Positions 33,971 to 43,500 of a stretch of DNA of 64,000 nucleotides are shown here, in pieces. Each line of letters opens with the position of its first letter. Positions within the stretch are counted from its first letter, which is position 1. Position numbers and translations under genes: made by a program. The notes under the pieces are model-generated. The model did not search any database. It had not been told where the DNA came from and worked only from the letters and a program-made list of their open reading frames with translations. The stretch is from Bacteroidales bacterium (GTDB lineage Bacteria > Bacteroidota > Bacteroidia > Bacteroidales > F082), in NCBI GenBank assembly GCA_017394865.1, contig JAFPWT010000017.1, forward strand, positions 1 to 64,000, given 5' to 3'.

Positions 33971-34351
33971 ATGCTCAAGAACGAGAACGTTGTTCGGGAA
34001 AAAGGATTCAAATTTGCTATTAGAATCGTTCGGTTATATCAGTATTTAACCAACATTCAAAACAGCAATAGGGAACTCATCCTATCCAAACAAGTTCTCA
34101 GAAGTGGCACTAGTGTTGGGGCTAATATCCGTGAATCCAGAAACGCTCAAACAGTTAAAGACTTTTTAACCAAACTTTATATTGCTTCAAAAGAAGCGGA
34201 TGAAACGGGATATTGGTTGGAACTTCTAAAAGAAACAGGTTACATTTCCGAAGAACAATTCGAAAGTATAAACCAAGATTGTGAAGAAATAATGAAATTA
34301 TTAGCTTCTATTATTAAAACCACCAAAAAGAACAATCCCGACCTCAAATAA
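33971..34351 (+). CDS. Four-helix bundle protein, 23S-rRNA-IVP/S23 family (copy 2)
   Basis: A 126-residue relative of the gene at 30279, with LRSGTSVGANIRESRNAQTVKD and LASIIKTTKKN in the same places; the two differ at many positions, so they are not a recent duplication. It lies inside the scaffold-GGGtGRT pair, framed by inverted TTTAGAAT-type repeats whose outer edges touch the neighbouring stop and start codons. Its base composition is clearly more AT-rich than both neighbours, which fits insertion. Function unknown; nucleic-acid binding is inferred from family members. Confidence 0.88.
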   Translation: MLKNENVVREKGFKFAIRIVRLYQYLTNIQNSNRELILSKQVLRSGTSVGANIRESRNAQTVKDFLTKLYIASKEADETGYWLELLKETGYISEEQFESINQDCEEIMKLLASIIKTTKKNNPDLK

Positions 34352-34383
34352 CTCTAAATTCTAAATTCATAATTCTAAATTAA
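34352..34383 (-). repeat. TTTAGAAT-type repeat, right of four-helix gene 2 (inverted)
   Basis: CTCTAAATTCTAAATTCAT and a further ATTCTAAATTA, inverted relative to 33943-33966 and nearly identical to the hydF-hydG spacer. It starts at the four-helix stop and ends two bases before the GGGtGRT ATG. Confidence 0.9.
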
Positions 34384-34385
34384 AT

Positions 34386-35393
34386 ATGAGAAGAGAAGTG
34401 AAATTCGAAAGTCAGGAACGCCGCATGGCCAATGTCCTGAAGGTTTTAAATCAATACGGCATCAAGAGCATCGAAGAAGCCGATGAGATCTGCGAGGCCA
34501 AGGGCATCGACCCGTACAAGATGGCTGAGGAAACCCAGCCTATCTGCTTCGAGAATGTGAAGTGGGCCTACACCTGCGGTGCCGCCATCGCCATCAAGAA
34601 GGGCTGCAAGAACGCCGCTGACGCTGCCGAAGCCATCGGCGAAGGCCTCCAGTCGTTCTGCATCGACGGTTCCGTCGCCGACGACCGTAAGGTCGGCATC
34701 GGCCACGGCAACCTCGCCGCCCGTCTGCTCCGCGAGGAGACCGAGTGCTTCGCCTTCCTGGCGGGCCACGAGAGCTTCGCCGCCGCCGAAGGCGCCATCA
34801 AAATCGCCGAGATGGCCAACAAGGTGCGCCAGAAACCCCTGCGCGTCATCCTTAACGGCCTCGGCAAAGACGCCGCCAAGATCATCAGCCGCATCAACGG
34901 CTTCACCTACTGCCGCACCGAGTTCGACTACTACACCGGCAAGGTGACGGTCGTAGAGCGCATCCCCTACTCCACAGGACTCCGCTCCAAGGTGAACTGC
35001 TACGGTGCTGATGACGTCCGCGAAGGCGTGGCCATCCTTTGGCTCGAGAACGTCGACGTGTCCATCACCGGCAACTCCACCAACCCCACCCGCTTCCAGC
35101 ACCCCGTGGCAGGCACCTATAAGAAAGAGCGCCTCCTCGCTGGCAAGCCTTACTTCTCAGTGGCTTCAGGCGGTGGCACAGGCCGCACGCTGCACCCGGA
35201 CAACATGGCCGCCGGCCCCGCCAGCTATGGCATGACCGACACCATGGGCCGCATGCATAGCGACGCCCAATTCGCTGGCTCCTCATCCGTTCCGGCACAC
35301 GTCGAGATGATGGGGTACCTCGGCATGGGTAACAACCCGATGGTGGGCGCCACCGTCGCCGTCGCCGTAGCCGTTGAACAAGCTATGAAATAA
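34386..35393 (+). CDS. GGGtGRT-family protein
   Basis: A 335-residue protein carrying the namesake motif exactly (SGGGTGRTLHPDN, near residues 260-272), together with GSVADDRKVGIGHGNLAARLL and GMGNNPMVGATVAVAVAVEQAM. The biochemical role is not established; association with the iron-sulfur scaffold gene upstream suggests cluster or metal metabolism. It starts two bases behind the right-hand repeat of the four-helix cassette, so its translation signals were probably altered by that insertion. Its 3' end overlaps the convergent CotH gene by 11 bases. Confidence 0.85.
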   Translation: MRREVKFESQERRMANVLKVLNQYGIKSIEEADEICEAKGIDPYKMAEETQPICFENVKWAYTCGAAIAIKKGCKNAADAAEAIGEGLQSFCIDGSVADDRKVGIGHGNLAARLLREETECFAFLAGHESFAAAEGAIKIAEMANKVRQKPLRVILNGLGKDAAKIISRINGFTYCRTEFDYYTGKVTVVERIPYSTGLRSKVNCYGADDVREGVAILWLENVDVSITGNSTNPTRFQHPVAGTYKKERLLAGKPYFSVASGGGTGRTLHPDNMAAGPASYGMTDTMGRMHSDAQFAGSSSVPAHVEMMGYLGMGNNPMVGATVAVAVAVEQAMK

Positions 35394-37395
35394 TTAATTT
35401 CTGGGTCTTGTCACCGATGGTGATAAAATAGATTCCGGAAGGTAATTTTGAAACGTCAATCCGATCATTTAATGGGCCAGCCATCAAGGTTTGGCCCATT
35501 ATATTTGTGATGCGGTATTCCCCATCAGGGGCCCCGACAATATTCACAATACCGGTTGTGGGATTCGGAAACACCCCGAATCCTTCATTTGCTGTATTCT
35601 CCATTATCCCCGTGAGATCATTCCCTATCGTCCAGCTCTCGGGAAGACTGTTATCCAAGTCCAAATCAATTAATTGCAAATAGGGTCCTTCGCCATCAGC
35701 CTCCCAGGGCCAGGGATCGCTGTCGTAATAGTGCACCTGGTCGATGATGTTACCCCAAGCATCAGCCAGCACCAAATTCTCCGACTTGTTCGAAAGGTTA
35801 CGATCGAACTGCCCGAAAGGCACCATATTGTAATATTCGATGAACGCCAGCGAGTCGGAACAAAGCACTAAGGCCTCGCGCCCGGCAAGCGTCGATCCAA
35901 CAGGGAAACCATAGGTGATGCCCAGCTCACGGAAATAGATCCCCGTCAAATCCACCTCGGCATCGCCGTTGTTGGTGATCTCGATGAACTCCAGCTGGTC
36001 ACCGTCGATGGCCCACCAGTCTTCAGGGTGATAATGGATCTTGGAGATGACCAACGGAGGCAGTTCTACGTCTTGACAACCGTCGTATGAACCGATGTTT
36101 TGGTTAAGCCAATCGATACGGTTTTGGATCCATGTTTTCATTGACTGCAGTTCCGATGCATGCTGATTCATCTGATGCCACCGTTGATTGTCACGACCCA
36201 CTCCTTCGCTGATCCAGGCATCAATTTCATCAATGCGAGCACATAATACATCGTAATTCAAAGGCTGTTCAGGCTCGGTTAGTTCAAACCAGCGCTTGGC
36301 CAGATAACAGCGGAAGAGCGACGTGTTGAAAAGGTCTTTCCAGAACTTCGGACCGACATTGTCACTATTGTCGAACTGCCACACGTAATAAAGGCTACGG
36401 TTGCCAAACTCGTCATGGCCATAGGCCAGGTTGTAGTCCCAGATCGGACCTGCGCGGAGTTTGCCCAGCCGGTCTTTATGGAAAAAGGTACTCAGTTCAT
36501 ACACATCCACGTTGGATGAGAACTCGCCCATGATCATGAAATCGACAAACGAAGGAATGTCGATCACCGAAGGGATGCCCGAGGTAACGGAAACGTCGTG
36601 GGACCCGGCCTTCGAGGCCAAGGTGTTGAACACGTTATGGATGTAGTTGTGCTGTGCCGTGGTGATATCCTCCGGCTTGGGATAGTGATGCACAAAAGTA
36701 GTGCTGCTGCCGCCCCACCAGCCTCCGCCGTAACCCTGCATGGTCCAAGCCACTGGGTCCCCGTTGTCAGCCCTGTCGGCCTTGGTGATATAGCCACCAG
36801 TAACCTCGGGGTAGTTGTTGCAGGACTCGTCCATCTTCACAATGTTCACCCGGTCCTTGTCCGCCTTGATCTTTTCCAAAAAGATGTACAGCCCTTTGTA
36901 GTCGTTGTTGATCACCACTTCGCAATACACCCGCCGAGGGGCATACTGTCCGAGACGTTCCGAGAGCTCGTATGAGAGGAAGTCGCGCATCCCCGTCTGG
37001 TCATAGGCGAGGCCGTTCAAGATCCAATCATTCTCCGAGGGCATACCCAGAATGCTGACGTTGTTGTTGGTCACATTGTCCGCCTGCAAAGTGGTCAAGC
37101 CATATTGTTTTTTCTGAATCAACTGCGAGGAACTGCCCCTGATCTCGATGCTGATGCGTCCGTCGTAGTTCAGGAACTGGGGGTTGTTCACATCGGTCAG
37201 GTAATTGCGCGAGCCATCCTGATGCCAGATGATTTTCATGTTGCCGTACACCCTAGGCTCGTCAGGGATGGAGGCACCGCCGTCGATGTCGATGACCACG
37301 ATGGGCAGGTTGCTGTCGGTCAAAATCTGGGCATAGGCCACACACCATCCCGCCATAATCCACAACACCGATAATAAGATCCGTATTCTTTTCAT
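35383..37395 (-). CDS. Secreted CotH-kinase protein with lamin-tail and type IX sorting domains (copy 2)
   Basis: A 670-residue protein: signal peptide (1-22, ending AYA), a CotH-kinase domain (about 60-450; YGLTTLQADN, DWILNGLAYDQTGMRDFLSYEL, CEVVINNDYKGLYIFLEKIK and RAGPIWDYNLAYGHDE), a lamin-tail beta domain (about 470-600; VISKIHYHPEDW, LEFIEITNNGD, NLVLADAWGN) and a type A sorting domain. CotH proteins phosphorylate other secreted proteins in spore formers; the substrate here is unknown. It overlaps the upstream paralogue by four bases (ATGA). Confidence 0.9.
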   Translation of the reverse strand: MKRIRILLSVLWIMAGWCVAYAQILTDSNLPIVVIDIDGGASIPDEPRVYGNMKIIWHQDGSRNYLTDVNNPQFLNYDGRISIEIRGSSSQLIQKKQYGLTTLQADNVTNNNVSILGMPSENDWILNGLAYDQTGMRDFLSYELSERLGQYAPRRVYCEVVINNDYKGLYIFLEKIKADKDRVNIVKMDESCNNYPEVTGGYITKADRADNGDPVAWTMQGYGGGWWGGSSTTFVHHYPKPEDITTAQHNYIHNVFNTLASKAGSHDVSVTSGIPSVIDIPSFVDFMIMGEFSSNVDVYELSTFFHKDRLGKLRAGPIWDYNLAYGHDEFGNRSLYYVWQFDNSDNVGPKFWKDLFNTSLFRCYLAKRWFELTEPEQPLNYDVLCARIDEIDAWISEGVGRDNQRWHQMNQHASELQSMKTWIQNRIDWLNQNIGSYDGCQDVELPPLVISKIHYHPEDWWAIDGDQLEFIEITNNGDAEVDLTGIYFRELGITYGFPVGSTLAGREALVLCSDSLAFIEYYNMVPFGQFDRNLSNKSENLVLADAWGNIIDQVHYYDSDPWPWEADGEGPYLQLIDLDLDNSLPESWTIGNDLTGIMENTANEGFGVFPNPTTGIVNIVGAPDGEYRITNIMGQTLMAGPLNDRIDVSKLPSGIYFITIGDKTQKLIIS

Positions 37396-39410
37396 TTCAC
37401 GATCAGTTTTTGGGTCATTCCATCAATTTCGACGAAATAAAGACCGGTGGGTAATGAAACATCAATCTGTTGTAGAGACGTGCCATGGCGCGTCTCTACA
37501 GCGTTTAATGGGCCGGTCATTAGGGTTTGGCCCATTACATTTGTGATGCGGTATTCCCCATCGGGAGCACCGACAATATTCACGATGCCTGTTGTAGGAT
37601 TGGGATAAATCCTGAACCCTTCATTTGCTGTATTCTCCATTATCCCCGTAAGGTCATTCCCTATCGTCCAGCTCTCGGGAAGACTGTTATCCAAGTCCAG
37701 ATCAATCAATTGCAGATAGTATCCTTCGCCGTCGGCCTGCCTGGGCCATGGGTCACTGTCGTAGTAATGCACCTGGTCGATGATATTACCCCAAACATCG
37801 GCCATCACTAGGTTCTCCGATTTGTTCGAAAGGTTACGGTTGAACTGACCGAAAGGCACCATGTTATAATATTCGATGAACGCCAGCGAATCGGAGCAAA
37901 GCACCAAGGCCTCACGTCCGGCAAGTGTCGATCCAACAGGGAAACCGTAGGTGATGCCCAGTTCACGGAAATACACGCCTGTCAGATCCACTTCCTCGTC
38001 ACCATTGTTGGTGATTTCGATGAATTCCAACCGGTCGCCGCTGAAATTCTGCCAATCCAAGGGGTGGTAATGGATTTTGGAGATGACCAAAGGAGGCACA
38101 TCCACATCGGAGCAATCCTCGCAGGATCCAATATTTGAAGAGATCCAGTCAGCGCGGAGCTGAATCCAGTTTTTCATCCCCTCCACTTCAGCAGAATGAC
38201 CCCAAAGCAGATTCCATCGTTGCTGGTCATGATAGATTCCCTCAACAATCTCCGTTTCAATCTCGTCGATGCGGTTGTTAACAAATTCCACATTGAGCGG
38301 TTGGCCGGGTTGTGTCAACTCTTCCCATCGTTTTGCGAGAAAACAGCGATAGGTGGGCGAATTGAAAAGCTCGTACCAAAAGCGGGAACCTTCGTTGCTG
38401 CCATTATGGAACTGCCACACATCGTGTTCGCTGGTGATGCCCCATTCATCGAAACCCAAGGCGAAATTGCTGTCCCACAGCGGACCGGCACGCAGCTTTC
38501 CGTTGCGTTCCTTATGGAAAAAAGTGCTGTGTACATAACCGTCGGGATTGGAGATATATTCAGTGATCAGCATATAGTCAATGAATGAAGGGATATCGAT
38601 GATAGAAGGGTAACCTGTCACGAGCGACTCATCATGTGCCACGGCAGCCTCGTCAAAATCGAAAAAGACGCTTTTGATGTATTCATGTTGAGCATCCGTA
38701 ATCAGTTGCGGCTTGGGATAGTGGTGGATATAGGCCACCTCGGCCCATGAATAGTTACTGACCATGGTCCAAGCCACCGGGTCGCCTCCGGTGGTCTTGT
38801 CAGCTTTGGTGATATAGCCGCCAGTGACTTCTGGAAAGGCATTGCAACTCTCATCCATCTTCTCAATATTGACCCTGTTTTTGTCCACCTTTATCTTCTC
38901 CAGAAAAACATACAAGCCTTTGTAGTCGCCGTTGACCATCACCTCGCAATATTTTCGACGGGTAGCGTAATTGCCCATGAGTTCATAAAGCTCATAGGAG
39001 AGGACATCGCGCATACAGGTTTTGTCGAATGCCAAGTTGTTCAAAATCCAGTCGTTCTCCTCAGGCATTCCAAGGATGCTGACGTTGTTGTTACTCACGT
39101 CATCCGGCAGAAGGGTTGTCAGTCCGTAGGGTTTCTTCTCAATAGTTTGGGAGGTGCTTCCACGGGTCTCGATGCTGATACGTCCGTCGTAATTCAGAAA
39201 TTGGGGATTGTTGATGTCGGTCAAGTAATTGCGGGAGCCATCCTGATGCCAGATGATTTTCATGTTGCCATACACTCTGGGCTCATCAGGAATCGGGACC
39301 CCACCATCGGTCTCGATGACCACGATAGGCAGGTTGCTCTCGGTAAGGATCTGGGCCCGGAGCCATGGAGCATTCACCAGCATTAATAATAGGACTATAA
39401 GTCTTTTCAT
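37392..39410 (-). CDS. Secreted CotH-kinase protein with lamin-tail and type IX sorting domains (copy 1)
   Basis: A 672-residue paralogue of the next gene, with the same order: signal peptide (1-19), CotH-kinase domain, lamin-tail domain and sorting domain. N- and C-terminal thirds are very similar to the paralogue at the base level, while the middle of the kinase domain is much less so. The sorting domain contains 10 extra codons (between PLN and QIDVS) that coincide with a 30-bp palindrome, inserted in frame. ATG 39410 is used; the frame is open to 39416 only through a TTG. Confidence 0.9.
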   Translation of the reverse strand: MKRLIVLLLMLVNAPWLRAQILTESNLPIVVIETDGGVPIPDEPRVYGNMKIIWHQDGSRNYLTDINNPQFLNYDGRISIETRGSTSQTIEKKPYGLTTLLPDDVSNNNVSILGMPEENDWILNNLAFDKTCMRDVLSYELYELMGNYATRRKYCEVMVNGDYKGLYVFLEKIKVDKNRVNIEKMDESCNAFPEVTGGYITKADKTTGGDPVAWTMVSNYSWAEVAYIHHYPKPQLITDAQHEYIKSVFFDFDEAAVAHDESLVTGYPSIIDIPSFIDYMLITEYISNPDGYVHSTFFHKERNGKLRAGPLWDSNFALGFDEWGITSEHDVWQFHNGSNEGSRFWYELFNSPTYRCFLAKRWEELTQPGQPLNVEFVNNRIDEIETEIVEGIYHDQQRWNLLWGHSAEVEGMKNWIQLRADWISSNIGSCEDCSDVDVPPLVISKIHYHPLDWQNFSGDRLEFIEITNNGDEEVDLTGVYFRELGITYGFPVGSTLAGREALVLCSDSLAFIEYYNMVPFGQFNRNLSNKSENLVMADVWGNIIDQVHYYDSDPWPRQADGEGYYLQLIDLDLDNSLPESWTIGNDLTGIMENTANEGFRIYPNPTTGIVNIVGAPDGEYRITNVMGQTLMTGPLNAVETRHGTSLQQIDVSLPTGLYFVEIDGMTQKLIVK
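37471..37500. repeat. Dispersed palindrome, copy 3, inside a CotH gene
   Basis: TGTAGAGACG...CGTCTCTACA with the centre GCCATGGC also self-complementary: 30 bp with one mismatched pair. It adds 10 residues to the sorting domain relative to the paralogue. Confidence 0.9.
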
Positions 39411-39427
39411 TATCAAAGGCTTTCGAG

Positions 39428-39457
39428 TTGCAAAAATAGAAATAATCCGTAATTTTG
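39428..39457. promoter_or_regulatory. Divergent promoters, rlmN and CotH pair
   Basis: Plus strand: TTG (39428-39430), a 19-nt spacer and TAATTTTG (39450-39457), ending four bases before the rlmN ATG. Minus strand: TATTTTTG (39431-39438) gives the CotH pair a leader of about 15 nt. Confidence 0.7.
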
Positions 39458-39461
39458 CGAT

Positions 39462-40475
39462 ATGGAAAAGACAATACTTTTAGGGATGACCCCTGAGGAG
39501 ATTCAGGAGGTTGTCAACGGACTTGGATTACCGAAATTCACTGGCAAACAATTGGTTGATTGGATTTACAACAAGCGAGTTGCTTCGTTTGATGCGATGA
39601 GCAACCTCAGCAAGAAGTCGAGGGAGCTTCTGGAAGAGCAATATGAAGTGGGGCTTTATGCGCCTCTGAAGGTGCAGACTTCTACTGACGGCACCAAGAA
39701 ATACCTCTTCCCAGCCGGCGAACGCACCGTGGAAGCCGCTTACATCCCCGACCGCGACCGAGCCACGCTTTGTGTCTCTTCGCAGGTGGGTTGTCAGATG
39801 GACTGCCTTTTCTGCGCCACAGGGAAACAAGGCTTCGAGAAGAATCTGAGTGCCGCCGAGATCATGAACCAGATTCTCAGCCTGCCCGAGTTCGATACGT
39901 TGACCAACATCGTGTTCATGGGCATGGGCGAGCCGCTCAACAACTACGATAACCTGATGCGTTCGCTCGACATCCTCACACAGGAGTGGGCCTTGGGCTG
40001 GAGTCCGACCCGCATCACCGTGTCGACATGCGGCGTCATCCCAAACCTGAAGCGTTTCCTGACGGAGTCAAAGTGCAACCTGGCTATTTCCATGCACAGC
40101 CCCTTCCACGACGAGCGTCTAAAACTGATGCCCATCGAGAAGAACTACCCCATCAAGGAGGTGATTCATCTGGTGAAGCAGCACGACTGGCACGGACAGC
40201 GCCGACTCTCATTTGAGTATATCGTCTTCAAGGACTTGAACGACACCAAGGACCACGTCAAGGAGCTGGCCCGCCTGCTGGGCAGTCTGCGTTGTCGCGT
40301 CAATCTCATCCGTTATCACAAGGTGCCCGACATCCCGCTGAAGAGCCCCGACAACAACACGATGACTTGGTTCCGCGATGCCTTGAACGACAAGGGCATC
40401 ATTGCCACCATCCGAGCCTCCCGGGGACAGGACATCGACGCTGCCTGCGGGTTGCTTTCCACGAAAAACCAATAA
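39462..40475 (+). CDS. rlmN: Dual-specificity 23S rRNA/tRNA adenine-C2 methyltransferase
   Basis: A 337-residue radical-SAM enzyme that methylates C2 of A2503 in 23S rRNA and A37 in some tRNAs. The cluster motif C111-x3-C115-x2-C118 (CQMDCLFC) is present, as are FMGMGEPLNNY, VSTCGVIP and AISMHSPF. The C-terminal DIDAACGLL supplies the second catalytic cysteine of the two-cysteine mechanism, with the first in the fold. The length is normal. The -7 box ends four bases before the ATG, so translation without a leader is likely. Confidence 0.95.
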   Translation: MEKTILLGMTPEEIQEVVNGLGLPKFTGKQLVDWIYNKRVASFDAMSNLSKKSRELLEEQYEVGLYAPLKVQTSTDGTKKYLFPAGERTVEAAYIPDRDRATLCVSSQVGCQMDCLFCATGKQGFEKNLSAAEIMNQILSLPEFDTLTNIVFMGMGEPLNNYDNLMRSLDILTQEWALGWSPTRITVSTCGVIPNLKRFLTESKCNLAISMHSPFHDERLKLMPIEKNYPIKEVIHLVKQHDWHGQRRLSFEYIVFKDLNDTKDHVKELARLLGSLRCRVNLIRYHKVPDIPLKSPDNNTMTWFRDALNDKGIIATIRASRGQDIDAACGLLSTKNQ

Positions 40476-40479
40476 AAAA

Positions 40480-40507
40480 GTAGAGACGCAAAATTTTGCG
40501 TCTCTAC
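40480..40507. repeat. Dispersed palindrome, copy 4
   Basis: A perfect 28-bp palindrome, GTAGAGACGCAAAA and its complement, between the convergent ends of rlmN and the redox fusion gene. Confidence 0.92.
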
Positions 40508-40527
40508 CCATAATTATTAATTCTATA

Positions 40528-43500
40528 TTATTTGAAAGCGTTCTCGCTCAAGCCTTTACCAGTGATGGCCAGATCCTTCATATAACCTGGCACCTCCTTG
40601 CCGAGGTACTTGTCGACATAGATCTTGGCGAGGTACTGGCTCAGCATGAAGCCGTGGCCGCGCAGGCCGACGAGCAGACCGACTTCCGGGTCGACGATGT
40701 AGCGAGGTTCCATGTAGTAGCCGGCCCACACCGCGTGGAAGCCCACGCTGGCAAGGTTCGGGATCCAGTCGGCGAACACCTCACTGACGATCTGCAAGAA
40801 CTCCTTGCTGTTGTACTTCAGGTTCTGACGGGCCTCGAACGAGTCGCAGTCGGGCGAAGCGCAGCCGATGATCTGGCCGGTGTGGCCGAACTGCTGTCCG
40901 TAGACGGCGCTGAAGCCTTTGTAGTGACGGCGGTCGATGATCATGTCGAGTGAATCGCCCTTCACGCCCATGTTCGGAAGTCTTCTGGTGATGAAAGCCT
41001 GATGCTTCACGGGATACATCCTTGTGTCGATGCCGAGCATGTCGGTGAACTTCTCGGCACCCCAGCCCATCGAGTTGACGAAGTGCTCGCAGGTGAACTC
41101 CACAAACTGTTTGTCGTGGGTGCGCACCAAGGCAACGTATTTGTCGCCTTTCTTACGGACTTCAAGCAGCTCGCAGTCTTCCATCAGGCGGCCGCCGTGT
41201 TCGATGGCGATGCCACGCACGTAGTCGATGGTCCTACCAGGAGTGGCTTGCCAGCAGTCGTTGGAGATCAAAGCATGCGAATACACGTTGTTGTTCATGT
41301 TCCACAGCGGGGAGATCTCCTTCTGGAAGTCTTTCTTCTCGATCATGTAGGCATCCGACCAGGCCCTGGAGGCATCCAAAGCCTTGTAAGTAGCCTCGTC
41401 ATGCACCAGGTTCACATACCTTGTCATCTTGAAGCCGATGTCGTGCTTGGCCTGGTTGGCCTTGAAGATCTCGAGGTTGTGGTTGGCAATGTCGCTGATA
41501 TCAGGATTCGAGAAGGCCGGACGTCCGCCGCCGATGCAGCGCCAAGTGGAGCCGCGGTCGTAGTTGACGAGGACAGGATTCATACCCGCCTCGGCGAAGT
41601 AACGGAACAGGCTGGAGCCCGCCATACCGCCGCCGGCGATGAGTACCTTCACCTCTTCCTTCTTCACATTGTTGTTGGACGGGAACACGTAGACCTCCTT
41701 GGCATTGGGGTTGTAGACGTCGCCCAGGGTCACCTGTGCCGCCAAAGGCGCACGCGGGGTGCTGTCGCCAGTGACCTCGATGCCATAAGAACGCAGGATC
41801 TGCTTGGCTCTCGGCACGCAGCGCTTGCCACGGCACGGACCCATACCCATTCTTGTGATATGTTTCAGCTCGTCCACCGAGATGAACTTGCGATCTCCGA
41901 TGACCTTCAGCAGGGTCTCAAGAGTCACATCCTCGCAGTGGCAGACGTAGGTCTTGGCTTCAACCTCTTTCAAAGGTTTGAATTCTATCGGTTTCGGATA
42001 GTTTTCCTTCACGATGAAGCCGCGAGCCTCCACCAATTTTTCACCATCGATATTTGCAGCCTTCACGCGTGCCACATTGGTCTTGTTGTTCTTCTTCAGC
42101 ACCTTCTCCACGACGCCTTCGCCCACCTTCTGGCCGTTGTCGTCGACGAGGAACACCTCGACACCCTCTTCCACTTCATATTCCACGGGCAGGAAGAGCG
42201 TGTTCTTGTTGAGATCATAACCGAAGATGGCCAAGCCCGGGCAGTGGTTCACGCAGTTCATGCAGCCGATGCACTTGTCGTAATCGATCACCGGAACGGT
42301 GTTGGTGCTCGACTTGGTGATGGCATTTTGCGGGCAGCTGAACGAGCAGGGGTTGCAGGCGAATCCGTAGATGCAGTCGGCCACCACAAAAGGTTTCGCC
42401 TTCATGCGTTCGGCATCGGGCTTGCGAGGTTCATCGAGTACCCTCACCGGGTGTTGCTGGCTTTCGATATATTGTTTCGAGACCTCGAGATACTCATCGT
42501 AGTTGAACCGCATGCCGATGTTCTGGGCCACTTCGAAGGCAGCCTGTTTGCCTCTCAGCACAGCGCTGGTGCCTTCACCGATACGAACGGCATCGCCGAC
42601 ACCGTAGGTGTTCATGCCGAACACCTGCTTGCCCTTGGTGAGCAGCTGGCTGTCGGGGATCAAGCCCGTGCAAATATTAATGATGTCGATGTCGTCAATC
42701 ACCTGCTCGGTGCCTGGGATGGCCTTGAAGTTTTCGCACTTGGCAATGACGGCGCCCACGATGCCGGTGTGGTCTTCATTCGGGATGGCCTTCAGCAGGA
42801 TGTGCGAAGTCATGATCGGGATGCCCAGACGGCGTACGCGGTTGGCTTGTACGGGGAAGCCTCCCTCGTGATCCATGCCCTCGATGATGGCTTTGATATG
42901 TGCACCGGCCTGCATGCCCTGATAAGAAGTCAGATAGCCGATGTTTCCGGCACCTACCGTCAGCACCTTCTTTCCAAGAAGTGTATGCTCCTGGTTCATC
43001 ATCTTTTGGAACACAGCGGCGGTATAAACGCCCGGGAGGTCGTCGTTCTCGAAGGTGGGCATGAACGGCACGGCACCGGTAGCCACCACCAGATGCTCTG
43101 CGTCGACATAGGCCACTTCCTGGGTCACGATGTTCTTGATGGCAATGCGTTTGCCTTCAAGCAGATCCCAAACGGTGTAGTTGAGCAGGATGCCTTCGTG
43201 GTTGTCACCAGCCAAAGTCTTGGCGATGTCGAAGCCACGCATGCCGCCGAACTTCTGCTCCTTCTCGAAGAAGAAGAACTGGTGGGTCTGCATGTTAAAC
43301 TGGCCACCGATACGGGCGTTGTTGTCGATCACGAGGTTGGAGATGCCAAACTTGTTCAACTGCTCGCGGCAAGCCAATCCTGCGGGACCCGCACCGATGA
43401 TGGCAACGGTAGTCTTATAGATTTTAACTTCCTTTTGTGGGTTTTCGCTGTAATCCGGCTGAAAGCCCTTGGGTATCTCACGCACTTCCTTCACGCCGTC

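Noticed and set aside
30279-34351. Diversity-generating retroelement, because the four-helix proteins are relatives of Avd
   Set aside because: No reverse transcriptase, template repeat or variable repeat is visible in the window.
30279-34351. 23S rRNA intervening sequence
   Set aside because: The four-helix family is named for such sequences, but no rRNA flanks either gene.
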